A program made the translations under genes and the position numbers. Shown in pieces: positions 57,130 through 64,000 of a stretch of DNA of 64,000 nt (positions within the stretch are counted from its first letter, which is position 1; every line of letters starts with the position of its first letter). The stretch covers positions 62,001-126,000 of the forward strand of contig NZ_SGOM01000009.1 in assembly GCF_022113815.1 (NCBI RefSeq), given 5' to 3'. Source of the stretch: Vibrio cincinnatiensis (lineage in GTDB: Bacteria > Pseudomonadota > Gammaproteobacteria > Enterobacterales > Vibrionaceae). Below the pieces are notes generated by a model, which worked only from the letters and a program-made list of their open reading frames with translations, was not told the DNA's origin and searched no databases.

Positions 57130-57537
57130 CTACTGGTAGATATACTTAGTAAACAGTAGGTCTGCGATAAGCGTGCGCCCAGTTTCTGGTAGTAAAATAT
57201 TATTTAACTGCTCAACTAGGGTTTTACGGATGTTTTCTCGTCCTGCCAAAGATTTAATGGAGTCTTCACTCTGTTTGCCCAGCAACTCGATAACGGCATC
57301 TCGAATCAAGGGTTGATGCAGCTCGATTAAAGGAAGATCTTCATTATTAGCGACCATGATATCAATTCTGACTTGGATATAGCCTAACCGCTTACCTTTG
57401 GTATAGAAGTTAGTGGTAAGATCTGGCTCAAGAGTAAAGTAAGCCAATTGGGGTTTATTTTCTTCTGTTGCCGAAGTGGGGTAAGAAGTTAGCAGGCCAA
57501 AGGCTAGCATTGTTGGGACTAAATAACGTTTAAGCAT
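57130..57537 (-). CDS. FliL-like secreted protein
   Basis: The 135 residues start with a signal-like segment (MLKRYLVPTMLAFGLLTSYPTSA) and continue as a FliL-type domain: LAYFTLEPDLTTNFYT, YIQVRIDIMV, LPLIELHQPLIRDAVIELL and the ending TGRTLIADLLFTKYIYQ. FliL proper is a flagellar motor-associated protein, and no other flagellar gene is present here, so it is probably a paralogue with an envelope role. Confidence 0.82.
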   Translation of the reverse strand: MLKRYLVPTMLAFGLLTSYPTSATEENKPQLAYFTLEPDLTTNFYTKGKRLGYIQVRIDIMVANNEDLPLIELHQPLIRDAVIELLGKQSEDSIKSLAGRENIRKTLVEQLNNILLPETGRTLIADLLFTKYIYQ

Positions 57538-57703
57538 ATTTGTGCCTGTTCTTTGTTCTGTTCACGATATTCGAATCGCCTGAGTCTTGTTACAATAGCG
57601 CATCTGATTGTAAATAAAATGCTTAATTAGAGCTTAAACACAAGTCGTGTCGCTGTATTCGAGCGTTATTGTATGATGGTTAAGCATTATATTGAATACT
57701 AGT

Positions 57704-58243
57704 ATGAAGAGAATAACTCCGCTCTATCTTTCTGCGTTACAGCAAGTAAATTGGAAAATGCCGACAGAATTTCGCTATCCAAGTGAGATAGCAAAGTCTT
57801 GGCTACTCGAACAGGGCTCATTATCTCACCTGATGAGTCAGTACTGTCAAACGTTACAAGTCAATTTTTGTCAGCATCAGTGGGCTGAACCTGAACGGCT
57901 TGAGGTCGATGAACTCGCTTTGCTGTCTCAAGAGCGTTGTTTATTACGGCAGGTCGTGTTATCGGGGGATGGCTTTCCTTGGGTTTTCGGCCGAACCTTG
58001 ATTCCTCAATCATCATTGCAAGATCAACCTATCGATCTCACTTTACAGGGAAAGGTTCCTCTTGGCTTAACTGTTTTCAGTAGCGACAATGTCGACCGTG
58101 ATGCATTACAAATCGGTTGGGCGCAAACTCACCAAGGGCCATTGTTGGCTCGTCGCTCACGCTTGTGGATGAATCATAAACCGATGTTAGTGGCTGAATT
58201 ATTTCTTCCGGATTGCCCGGTATACACTAAGGAGAGTGTGTAA
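57704..58243 (+). CDS. ubiC: Chorismate pyruvate-lyase
   Basis: UbiC removes pyruvate from chorismate to give 4-hydroxybenzoate, the first committed step to ubiquinone. From ATG 57704 it has 179 residues (E. coli 165). Family features are the Arg in ECLLRQVVL-like RCLLRQVVLSGDG, WVFGRTLIP, LGLTVFSS and ARRSRLWMNHKPMLVAELFLP (given by its halves ARRSRLW and VAELFLP). A TTG at 57692 is an alternative start. ubiA begins at the base after its stop. Confidence 0.93.
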   Translation: MKRITPLYLSALQQVNWKMPTEFRYPSEIAKSWLLEQGSLSHLMSQYCQTLQVNFCQHQWAEPERLEVDELALLSQERCLLRQVVLSGDGFPWVFGRTLIPQSSLQDQPIDLTLQGKVPLGLTVFSSDNVDRDALQIGWAQTHQGPLLARRSRLWMNHKPMLVAELFLPDCPVYTKESV

Positions 58244-59098
58244 ATGACCGTAGCAAAAGCTCGCGCCTACTGGCAGCTAATGCGTATGAATCGGCCGATT
58301 GGCTCGTTGTTATTATTATGGCCAACGGTATGGGCATTGATTTTGGCAGCGCAAGGGATTCCTGACATTAAAGTGTTACTGGTATTTATTGTCGGAGTGT
58401 TTTCCATGCGCTCAGCTGGCTGTGTGATTAATGATTTTGCTGATCGTCATGTGGATGGGCATGTCAAACGGACAGCTCAGCGACCTCTGCCTGCGGGTAT
58501 TGTGACCGCTCAAGAAGCTATCATTCTTTTTATTAGTTTGGTTTTATTGTCCTTTTTATTGGTTTTGACCATGAACCCGCTCACGATCAAGCTCTCTTTA
58601 GCAGGAGTCGTGTTGGCGTTTATTTATCCTTTTATGAAGCGGTATACGCATCTTCCCCAGTTTTTTTTAGGGTTGGCGTTTAGTTGGTCTATTCCGATGG
58701 CTTGGGCTGCTCAAGCCAATGAATTACCTATGGTCGTTTGGTTTGTGTTTACCATTAATGTCATTTGGACCATTGCGTATGATACTCAATATGCGATGGT
58801 CGATCGTGATGATGATTTAGTGATTGGAGTAAAATCTACCGCTATCTTATTTGGTCGTTTTGATAAAATGATCATCGGCTTTTTACAACTGCTGACCGTT
58901 GTTTTGCTGATGATGCTCGGTTATTACTACCAGCTGGGGCATAGTTATTACTGGGCGATTTTAATTGCTTGCGGCTTATTTGTTCATCAACAACACTTAA
59001 TTCGACACCGTGAGCGTATGCCGTGTTTTCAAGCCTTTCTGAATAACAACTACGTTGGTATGGTGGTTGCGGTGGGGTTATTCTTTTCTTTTTTATAA
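58244..59098 (+). CDS. ubiA: 4-hydroxybenzoate octaprenyltransferase
   Basis: UbiA attaches the prenyl tail to 4-hydroxybenzoate in the inner membrane. The 284 residues form about eight or nine helices with the two Asp-rich motifs NDFADRHVD (first) and [13 protein letters not shown] (second), and the N-terminal [15 protein letters not shown]. It follows ubiC directly. Confidence 0.96.
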   Translation: MTVAKARAYWQLMRMNRPIGSLLLLWPTVWALILAAQGIPDIKVLLVFIVGVFSMRSAGCVINDFADRHVDGHVKRTAQRPLPAGIVTAQEAIILFISLVLLSFLLVLTMNPLTIKLSLAGVVLAFIYPFMKRYTHLPQFFLGLAFSWSIPMAWAAQANELPMVVWFVFTINVIWTIAYDTQYAMVDRDDDLVIGVKSTAILFGRFDKMIIGFLQLLTVVLLMMLGYYYQLGHSYYWAILIACGLFVHQQHLIRHRERMPCFQAFLNNNYVGMVVAVGLFFSFL

Positions 59099-59117
59099 TC
59101 TTACTTGACTGAAAATG

Positions 59118-59145
59118 ACTAAGGCATCCTTCTGGATGCCTTAGT
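59118..59145. terminator. Shared terminator of convergent ubiA and plsB
   Basis: ACTAAGGCATCC (59118-59129) pairs perfectly with GGATGCCTTAGT (59134-59145) around TTCT. Tails are short. Confidence 0.75.
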
Positions 59146-59169
59146 GTTTCGGTGTACACTTATTTTCGA

Positions 59170-61596
59170 TTACCACTCAACTTGATAGATACTTTCTTGA
59201 ATAGTGAGCCGAACTTCTGGATAAAGCATGGCATATAAAGCCTGTGCAAACTGCTCAGTTTGTTCTAAGTGGCAGTGTCCGTCACTTTCTAGATAGCCTT
59301 GCTGAGTTAACGTTACAAAAAGGGCAGAGAACACGCCTTTATCAAAAAACTCAGGCGCATTAATACCGTGTAATCGGCCTAGACGTTGAGCGATCTCTTG
59401 GCTCTTGCTTTCTAAGTCGGTTTTATCCAGTTCAGGATTTGCCACCAGTAGGTTTAAAGCAATAGCGTAACGCTGCAATGTTTCTAGAATGGTTCTACCA
59501 AGCAGCATCAATACTTGCGTCTGCGCTTGGTTAATCGTCACCATTTTGTCCTGTTGGCTAATCATTTGTTGAGCTTCTAGCTCCGCAAGATAGTGTTCAA
59601 CCACTTGGCCGAGTTCCTCTTCTTGGTAACTTAAAAAGAGTTCTTGCTTAAGGAATGGGTAGACTTGTGCCACGTTATGTTGGATAGCCTCTACTGACAT
59701 CTGCTGTTGACGGATCAGCATCTGAGCAATTAACGAAGGCAGAGCAAGTAGGTGAATAATATTGTTCCGATAGTAAGTCATCAGAATTGATTGATTTCGA
59801 TCGAGGGAAATAATGTCTCCCATAGTATCGGTTTCAACTAAGAACTTATCCAAAGATTCTGCATGTAAGACCAATTGCTCCGCACTTTCATTCGGGACAG
59901 TGAAGGTTTTAGAGTACGGTACATGACGCAGTAGCGATAAATAACAATCTATCTGCTTAACTAGGTTATCCCTTGCAAGCGCTCGTTGGCGAGAAGCCAG
60001 CAAGGCTGTTGCACATAAGGTCATTGCGTTTGCGGCGGCGGCATCGTTAATGTGAGTCATCATTTTGGTTGCCAGTTGATTAACCACAGGGGTCATCCAT
60101 TGTGGTTTACTGGCTCCCATCGGGTCGATCGCTTGTGTCCATTCTGGTACTTGCTCATTCAGAAACTGATTAAGCGGAATCGGTTCACCAAAGTTGACGT
60201 AACCTTGTCCAAAATTACGTAATTTACGCAAAGTGCGGAAAACTAGCCCCGCATTCTCTTTCTCTTTACGTTTGCCTCGTAGCTCTTTTGCATAGGTGCC
60301 CACTTCCATGACGTGCTCATAACCGATATAGACTGGAACCAGCGTGACAGGGCGGTTCAGGCCACGTAGCATGGCTTGAATGGTCATTGCGAGCATACCG
60401 GTTTTTGCTTGGAGTAAACGCCCCGTTCTTGAACGGCCACCTTCACTGAAATATTCCACGGAATAGCCTTTTGCAAACAGTTCTGCCAAATATTCGCGGA
60501 AAATGGTGGAATAGAGTTTGTTGCCTTTGAAGCTACGACGGATAAAAAAGGCACCACCACGGCGGAAAATGGGGCCAGCAGGGAAGAAATTTAAGTTAAT
60601 CCCAGCTGCAATGTGAGGGGGAACCATACCTTCGTGATAAAGCACGTACGAGAGTAGTAGGTAGTCCATGTGGCTTCGATGGCAAGGCACATAGACAATT
60701 TCATGACCATCTTGCGCCAGTTTTCGTACGGTGGCGGCGTTATTAATGTTTAAGCCTTGATAAATACGGTTCCACAACCAGCCCAGAACTCGGTCACCTT
60801 TTTTGACTAAGGAATAGGAGAAGTCAGCGGCAATCTCATCGAGCATGTTATGGGCTTCTTTACGAGCTTTTTCTATGGAAATCTTTTTACTGCTCGCTTC
60901 ATCGGTAATGGCTTTCTCGATAGCGGGGGAGTGCATTAACCGTGCAAATAATTGATGACGCTGGGGAAGATTAGGCCCTGAAGCTGCCAGCTTTTGACGA
61001 GAAAAGTGGATCCGAGCGACGCGTGCCAATTTATGTGCTATCGAACTATCAGTACCGTGAGTATCGGCCATATAGCGCAGTGAAACCACAGGGCTAAAAC
61101 GCACTAAGCAATCTCGACCTGCCAGTATGACGGCTTTGGCTTTTTGTGGGCCATTCAACGCCTGTAAATACGGTTTCTCACGTCCTTCTTTGCCCGGCTT
61201 ACGTCCCCATAAAACGGTGGCTGGAATCATCTGAACATCCAGCTCAGAATCTAGCTGATGCAGGCTAAGGAGTTCCGTAAACGTTGTGATTGATTCACTG
61301 GGGACGTGATGATCATCTTGTAATAAAGTAGGGCGCGAGGAGATGAAAACATAACGTTTCAACGGGTGCCCATTGATAACCAGTGGTTCTAAAGGATCGG
61401 GTAAGCCTGCATGGCGAGCATGGGTCTGTAATGTGAGCAAGTCAACATTAGAGCGAAATGGCAGTGCATAGACGACAGGTTTGTTAAGGTCGATCGTCAA
61501 GTCATCAACAGGGTTTGACGGAATAGCGGTTCCCTTAACCAATACCGAAAGTGGTAATTTCAGTAGGGAGCGTGAAAATGAGTGTCCGGAAGACAT
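59170..61596 (-). CDS. plsB: Glycerol-3-phosphate acyltransferase
   Basis: PlsB makes lysophosphatidate from glycerol-3-phosphate and an acyl donor, starting membrane lipid synthesis. It has 808 residues (E. coli 807). The acyltransferase motifs are [13 protein letters not shown] (H-x4-D), [23 protein letters not shown] and [11 protein letters not shown]. It is divergent from lexA, as in E. coli. Confidence 0.97.
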   Translation of the reverse strand: MSSGHSFSRSLLKLPLSVLVKGTAIPSNPVDDLTIDLNKPVVYALPFRSNVDLLTLQTHARHAGLPDPLEPLVINGHPLKRYVFISSRPTLLQDDHHVPSESITTFTELLSLHQLDSELDVQMIPATVLWGRKPGKEGREKPYLQALNGPQKAKAVILAGRDCLVRFSPVVSLRYMADTHGTDSSIAHKLARVARIHFSRQKLAASGPNLPQRHQLFARLMHSPAIEKAITDEASSKKISIEKARKEAHNMLDEIAADFSYSLVKKGDRVLGWLWNRIYQGLNINNAATVRKLAQDGHEIVYVPCHRSHMDYLLLSYVLYHEGMVPPHIAAGINLNFFPAGPIFRRGGAFFIRRSFKGNKLYSTIFREYLAELFAKGYSVEYFSEGGRSRTGRLLQAKTGMLAMTIQAMLRGLNRPVTLVPVYIGYEHVMEVGTYAKELRGKRKEKENAGLVFRTLRKLRNFGQGYVNFGEPIPLNQFLNEQVPEWTQAIDPMGASKPQWMTPVVNQLATKMMTHINDAAAANAMTLCATALLASRQRALARDNLVKQIDCYLSLLRHVPYSKTFTVPNESAEQLVLHAESLDKFLVETDTMGDIISLDRNQSILMTYYRNNIIHLLALPSLIAQMLIRQQQMSVEAIQHNVAQVYPFLKQELFLSYQEEELGQVVEHYLAELEAQQMISQQDKMVTINQAQTQVLMLLGRTILETLQRYAIALNLLVANPELDKTDLESKSQEIAQRLGRLHGINAPEFFDKGVFSALFVTLTQQGYLESDGHCHLEQTEQFAQALYAMLYPEVRLTIQESIYQVEW

Positions 61597-61884
61597 AAGA
61601 GTTCAAGGCCTCAAGAATACATACAAACACTTAAACGGTTCACTTTTGTGCTGTAATTCGGTGACAGTGCAAAAGGAAGGCGTTTAAGTCGGTGTCTTTT
61701 TTGAACCGCAAGAATACCAGAAACTGGTCAAACCTTTTAATAATATTGCTTAACATAACGTCATTTTATCGATGTAGTGATGATTTCTGTAGCTATCATC
61801 TGAGAGAGGGAAGGTACGCAATAGCAAAGGGGGCGGTTGGAATGAATCAAAAAATCATCAATCTGGATTGCTTTTCAATAATTA
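61597..61884. other. plsB-lexA intergenic region, upstream part
   Basis: About 290 bases before the SOS boxes contain no supported gene. Two short frames here (61481-61687 and 61692-61904) have no ribosome site and no recognisable product. The plsB promoter is presumably in its left half but I could not define it. Confidence 0.5.
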
Positions 61885-61920
61885 CTGGATATACTCACAG
61901 TTAACTGTATAAAAAGACAG
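61868..61920 (+). promoter_or_regulatory. lexA promoter with two SOS boxes
   Basis: CTGGATATACTCACAG (61885-61900) and CTGTATAAAAAGACAG (61905-61920) match the LexA box CTG-N10-CAG. A promoter reads TTGCTT 61868-61873, 16 bases, TATACT 61890-61895, so the first box covers the -10. Two tandem boxes are also the E. coli arrangement, giving autorepression. Confidence 0.9.
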
Positions 61921-61927
61921 GTGAATT

Positions 61928-62551
61928 ATGAAGCCGTTAACGCCACGCCAACAACAAGTTTTCGATTTAATCAAAAGTAAAATTGAAGATACAGGCATGC
62001 CCCCCACTCGAGCTGAGATTGCTCGTGAACTGGGTTTTCGTTCTGCTAATGCGGCGGAAGAACACTTGAAAGCGCTTGCTCGCAAGCAAGTGATTGAAAT
62101 TATTCCGGGCGCATCACGTGGCCTCCGAATTTTGTTGGGAGCGAATGATGAGGCTCAGGAGGAAGGTTTGCCACTCATTGGTCGTGTCGCTGCCGGAGAG
62201 CCTATTCTAGCGCAAGAGCATGTTGAAGCACATTACCATGTTGATCCAAGTATGTTTCGCCCTCAAGCTGATTTTTTGCTGCGTGTTCAAGGCGAAAGTA
62301 TGAAAAATATTGGGATTATGGATGGCGATCTCCTAGCTGTTCATAAAACTCAAGATGTTCGCAATGGGCAAGTGGTTGTGGCTCGGGTTGAGGATGATGT
62401 AACGGTCAAGCGGCTAGAACGTAAGGGCGCGAAAGTTTTTTTGCATGCAGAGAATGAAGCCTTTTCACCCATTGAGGTTGATCTCACTTGTCAGGAATTG
62501 GCTATTGAAGGTGTGGCGGTCGGTATTATCCGTAATACAGACTGGATGTAA
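61928..62551 (+). CDS. lexA: SOS repressor LexA
   Basis: LexA represses DNA-damage genes and self-cleaves when RecA is activated. The 207 residues (E. coli 202) have a winged helix-turn-helix ([21 protein letters not shown]), the Ala89-Gly90 cleavage site in GRVAAGEP, nucleophile Ser124 in QGESMKNIG and general-base Lys161 in DVTVKRLE. Its own SOS boxes lie directly upstream. Confidence 0.98.
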   Translation: MKPLTPRQQQVFDLIKSKIEDTGMPPTRAEIARELGFRSANAAEEHLKALARKQVIEIIPGASRGLRILLGANDEAQEEGLPLIGRVAAGEPILAQEHVEAHYHVDPSMFRPQADFLLRVQGESMKNIGIMDGDLLAVHKTQDVRNGQVVVARVEDDVTVKRLERKGAKVFLHAENEAFSPIEVDLTCQELAIEGVAVGIIRNTDWM

Positions 62552-62575
62552 GCTCCTTTTCCTAAGTCAACACGC

Positions 62576-62604
62576 TTGCCAATCTAATTGATATTCATTA
62601 TCAT
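62576..62604 (+). promoter_or_regulatory. Strong promoter overlapped by a Fur box
   Basis: TTGCCA (62576-62581), a 17-base spacer and TATCAT (62599-62604) form a near-consensus sigma-70 promoter (5 of 6 in both hexamers). TGATATTCATTATCA at 62589-62603 matches the Fur 7-1-7 palindrome at 13 of 14 defined bases and covers the spacer and -10. Confidence 0.8.
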
Positions 62605-62634
62605 CTTCTTTGTGGTGTCATAAGGAAGATGATC

Positions 62635-63444
62635 ATGCCCTCTAAAAAGACAGATTCATCCGGTTATCAAGTTCCTCCTCGCTTGCTGCAACCGCTTTGG
62701 TTACGTAGCCGAGAAAGCTTGGTTGACGATGGCTTGGTTTATGATCCCATGGCCACCAGTGCTTGTCAGCGTTGTCATTTAGCCCCTGAGTGTTTGGCTG
62801 GTGATATCCACCAAAAACAGCTGTTACACGTCACATTAACGCGTCTGTGCGATCAACAAATTCACCAATTCCTTAAACATTACCCCGATGGTTGGATAGT
62901 CAACGTTGGTGCTGGGCTTGATACCCGTTTTTACCGCATTGATAACGGTCGTTGTCATTGGTTGGAAGTGGATGTGAGCGAACATCTTCTCTGGCGACAA
63001 AAGCTGTTTCACCGTAGTGAACGTTATCAACATTGCTGCGGCAGTGTGGAGAGTATCGATTGGTTGGAATCTTTACCGGTTCCTGAATCGGCTCCTGTTT
63101 TTATCTTATGTGAGCAAGCGTTATTAGATTGCCATGCTCAGCAAGTCGCGCGTTTTATTCGTTCGATTGGACTGCATTTTGCCCATGCGCAGGCGTGCAT
63201 TATTTTAGCTGGGGATAAAACGGGTTCGCGCTTAGGGCAAAAAATGGGGTCGGACATATACCAACATGGGTTTGTTCACCCAGAACAGGCGGTATTACAT
63301 TGTTTACCATGGGCAGATAATGTAACCATGCTTTCCCCTCTCGATCGTGATTGTGGGCGTTGGAAATTATGGCAACGTTTTGTGAGTAAGATAGGTTATC
63401 TAAAACAGCGTTTCACTCCCGTCGCTATCCTTGTCCGTTGGTAG
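62635..63444 (+). CDS. Class I SAM methyltransferase, leucine carboxyl methyltransferase-like
   Basis: The 269 residues fit the PPM1/TcmP-type methyltransferases: SAM loop WIVNVGAGLDTRFYRI near 85-100, then WLEVDVSEHLLWRQKLF and VFILCEQALLDC. An N-terminal Cys group (CQRCHLAPEC) could bind metal. The acceptor is unknown; some relatives act in small-molecule synthesis. ATG 62635 has AAGGA at a suitable distance, better than ATG 62629. It lies between lexA and dinF but has its own Fur-type promoter. Confidence 0.85.
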   Translation: MPSKKTDSSGYQVPPRLLQPLWLRSRESLVDDGLVYDPMATSACQRCHLAPECLAGDIHQKQLLHVTLTRLCDQQIHQFLKHYPDGWIVNVGAGLDTRFYRIDNGRCHWLEVDVSEHLLWRQKLFHRSERYQHCCGSVESIDWLESLPVPESAPVFILCEQALLDCHAQQVARFIRSIGLHFAHAQACIILAGDKTGSRLGQKMGSDIYQHGFVHPEQAVLHCLPWADNVTMLSPLDRDCGRWKLWQRFVSKIGYLKQRFTPVAILVRW

Positions 63445-63509
63445 TGCTTTCATAGCTGCCACGGTAAATTTTCGTTACACTGATGCCTTCCTTTTCTGAG
63501 GGCTATGGC

Positions 63510-64000
63510 GTGCAATCCATCATTCAAATATTGTCTAATCGTTCGCTTCATCGGCAGGTTTTACTGCTGTCTATTCCTATGGTGCTATCAAACATTACTA
63601 TTCCGCTGTTAGGCCTAGTGGATGCGGCGGTGATCGGCCATTTACAGCATGCTTGGTATCTGGGTGGGGTGGCTTTAGGCAGTACCTTGATCAGTGTTAC
63701 GTTTTGGTTGTTGGGTTTTTTACGTATGTCAACGACAGGATTAACGGCCCAAGCGTATGGTGAGGAGAATACACAGCAATTGGCACGAGTCTGGTTGCAG
63801 GGCACTCTGATGGCATTGGGGTTTGCAACGCTATTTTTACTTATTCACCGTGGCTTAGGTACGGCTATTTTTTCGTTTAGCGATGCCAGTGAACAGGTAA
63901 AAACTTATGCACAGCAGTATTTTTTTATTCGTGCTTGGAGTGCTCCGGCAGCATTAATGAATTTTGTGTTATTGGGGTGGTTACTGGGAACGCAAAATGC
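63510..64000 (+). CDS. dinF: MATE family exporter DinF, N-terminal part
   Basis: The gene runs past the right edge; 163 codons are visible. It starts with GTG preceded by GAGGG. The reading (HRQVLLLSIPMVLSNITIPLLGLVDAAVIGHL, given as RQVLLLSIPMVLSN and GLVDAAVIGHL) is the first helix pair of the DinF branch of MATE drug/sodium antiporters, followed by FWLLGFLRMSTTGLTAQAYG. In E. coli dinF follows lexA and is SOS-induced; here a methyltransferase gene intervenes and no new SOS box is visible. Confidence 0.9.
   Translation, partial: MQSIIQILSNRSLHRQVLLLSIPMVLSNITIPLLGLVDAAVIGHLQHAWYLGGVALGSTLISVTFWLLGFLRMSTTGLTAQAYGEENTQQLARVWLQGTLMALGFATLFLLIHRGLGTAIFSFSDASEQVKTYAQQYFFIRAWSAPAALMNFVLLGWLLGTQN

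Noticed and set aside
61692..61904. Short frame upstream of lexA
   Set aside because: It runs into the SOS boxes and promoter and has no ribosome site.

Overview
The window is a chromosome segment of a gamma-proteobacterium, most probably a Vibrionaceae member (Vibrio or a close relative). The evidence is a long RyhB-type RNA between hemB and polA, Spot 42 after polA, the blocks hemCDXY / cyaA / cyaY-lptM-lysA-dapF-DUF484-xerC-yigB and ftsY-ftsE-ftsX-rpoH, and protein sequences close to enteric and Vibrio orthologues. Nearly all of the window is core chromosome. I found no rRNA, tRNA, insertion sequence, prophage or CRISPR array.

Layout. 1-8461: an L-arabinose locus, with araFGH leftward and araBDA, an unrecognised gene and araC rightward from a shared control region. 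8615-15540: rmuC, ubiE-ubiJ-ubiB, tatABC and a tatD-type nuclease. 15736-20629: hemB, the small RNA RyhB, polA and Spot 42. 20630-30034: a candidate small RNA, engB, cytochrome c4, a methyltransferase, yihI, a DUF2489 gene, hemN and the leftward hemCDXY operon. 30463-38036: cyaA, cyaY, lptM, lysA, dapF, DUF484, xerC, yigB. 38139-48577: a FIST-GGDEF-EAL protein, a DTW-domain protein, a lipoprotein, yigL, pldB, an EAL-HDOD protein, dps, an acyltransferase and a DUF2500 protein. 48797-55528: a membrane-anchored HEPN-like protein, an unlisted 26-residue membrane protein, yhhN, rsmD, ftsYEX, rpoH. 55924-64000: glpE-glpG, a FliL-like protein, ubiC-ubiA, plsB, lexA, a methyltransferase under an apparent Fur promoter, and the start of a MATE exporter (dinF).

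Functional links. The ara genes form an uptake and catabolism unit with two AraC direct-repeat sites and CRP-like sites between the divergent promoters. Haem synthesis is spread over hemB, hemN and hemCDXY, and the iron-stress RNA RyhB follows hemB. Ubiquinone synthesis is represented twice (ubiE/J/B and ubiC/A). LexA carries its usual pair of SOS boxes. Both cyclic AMP (cyaA with a CRP site, Spot 42, ara) and cyclic di-GMP (two EAL proteins) signalling are represented.

The most novel-looking items are a candidate CU-rich small RNA next to Spot 42 (about 20877-20980), a complete small transcription unit for a 26-residue membrane protein (49274-49354), a Fur box lying on a near-consensus promoter in front of a methyltransferase (62576-62635), a terminator-like hairpin inside tatABC, a DnaA-box cluster between rpoH and glpE, and a long hairpin before hemN. 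No wholly new multi-gene system is evident. All calls come from reading the sequence and from memory of the families; no database search was run.
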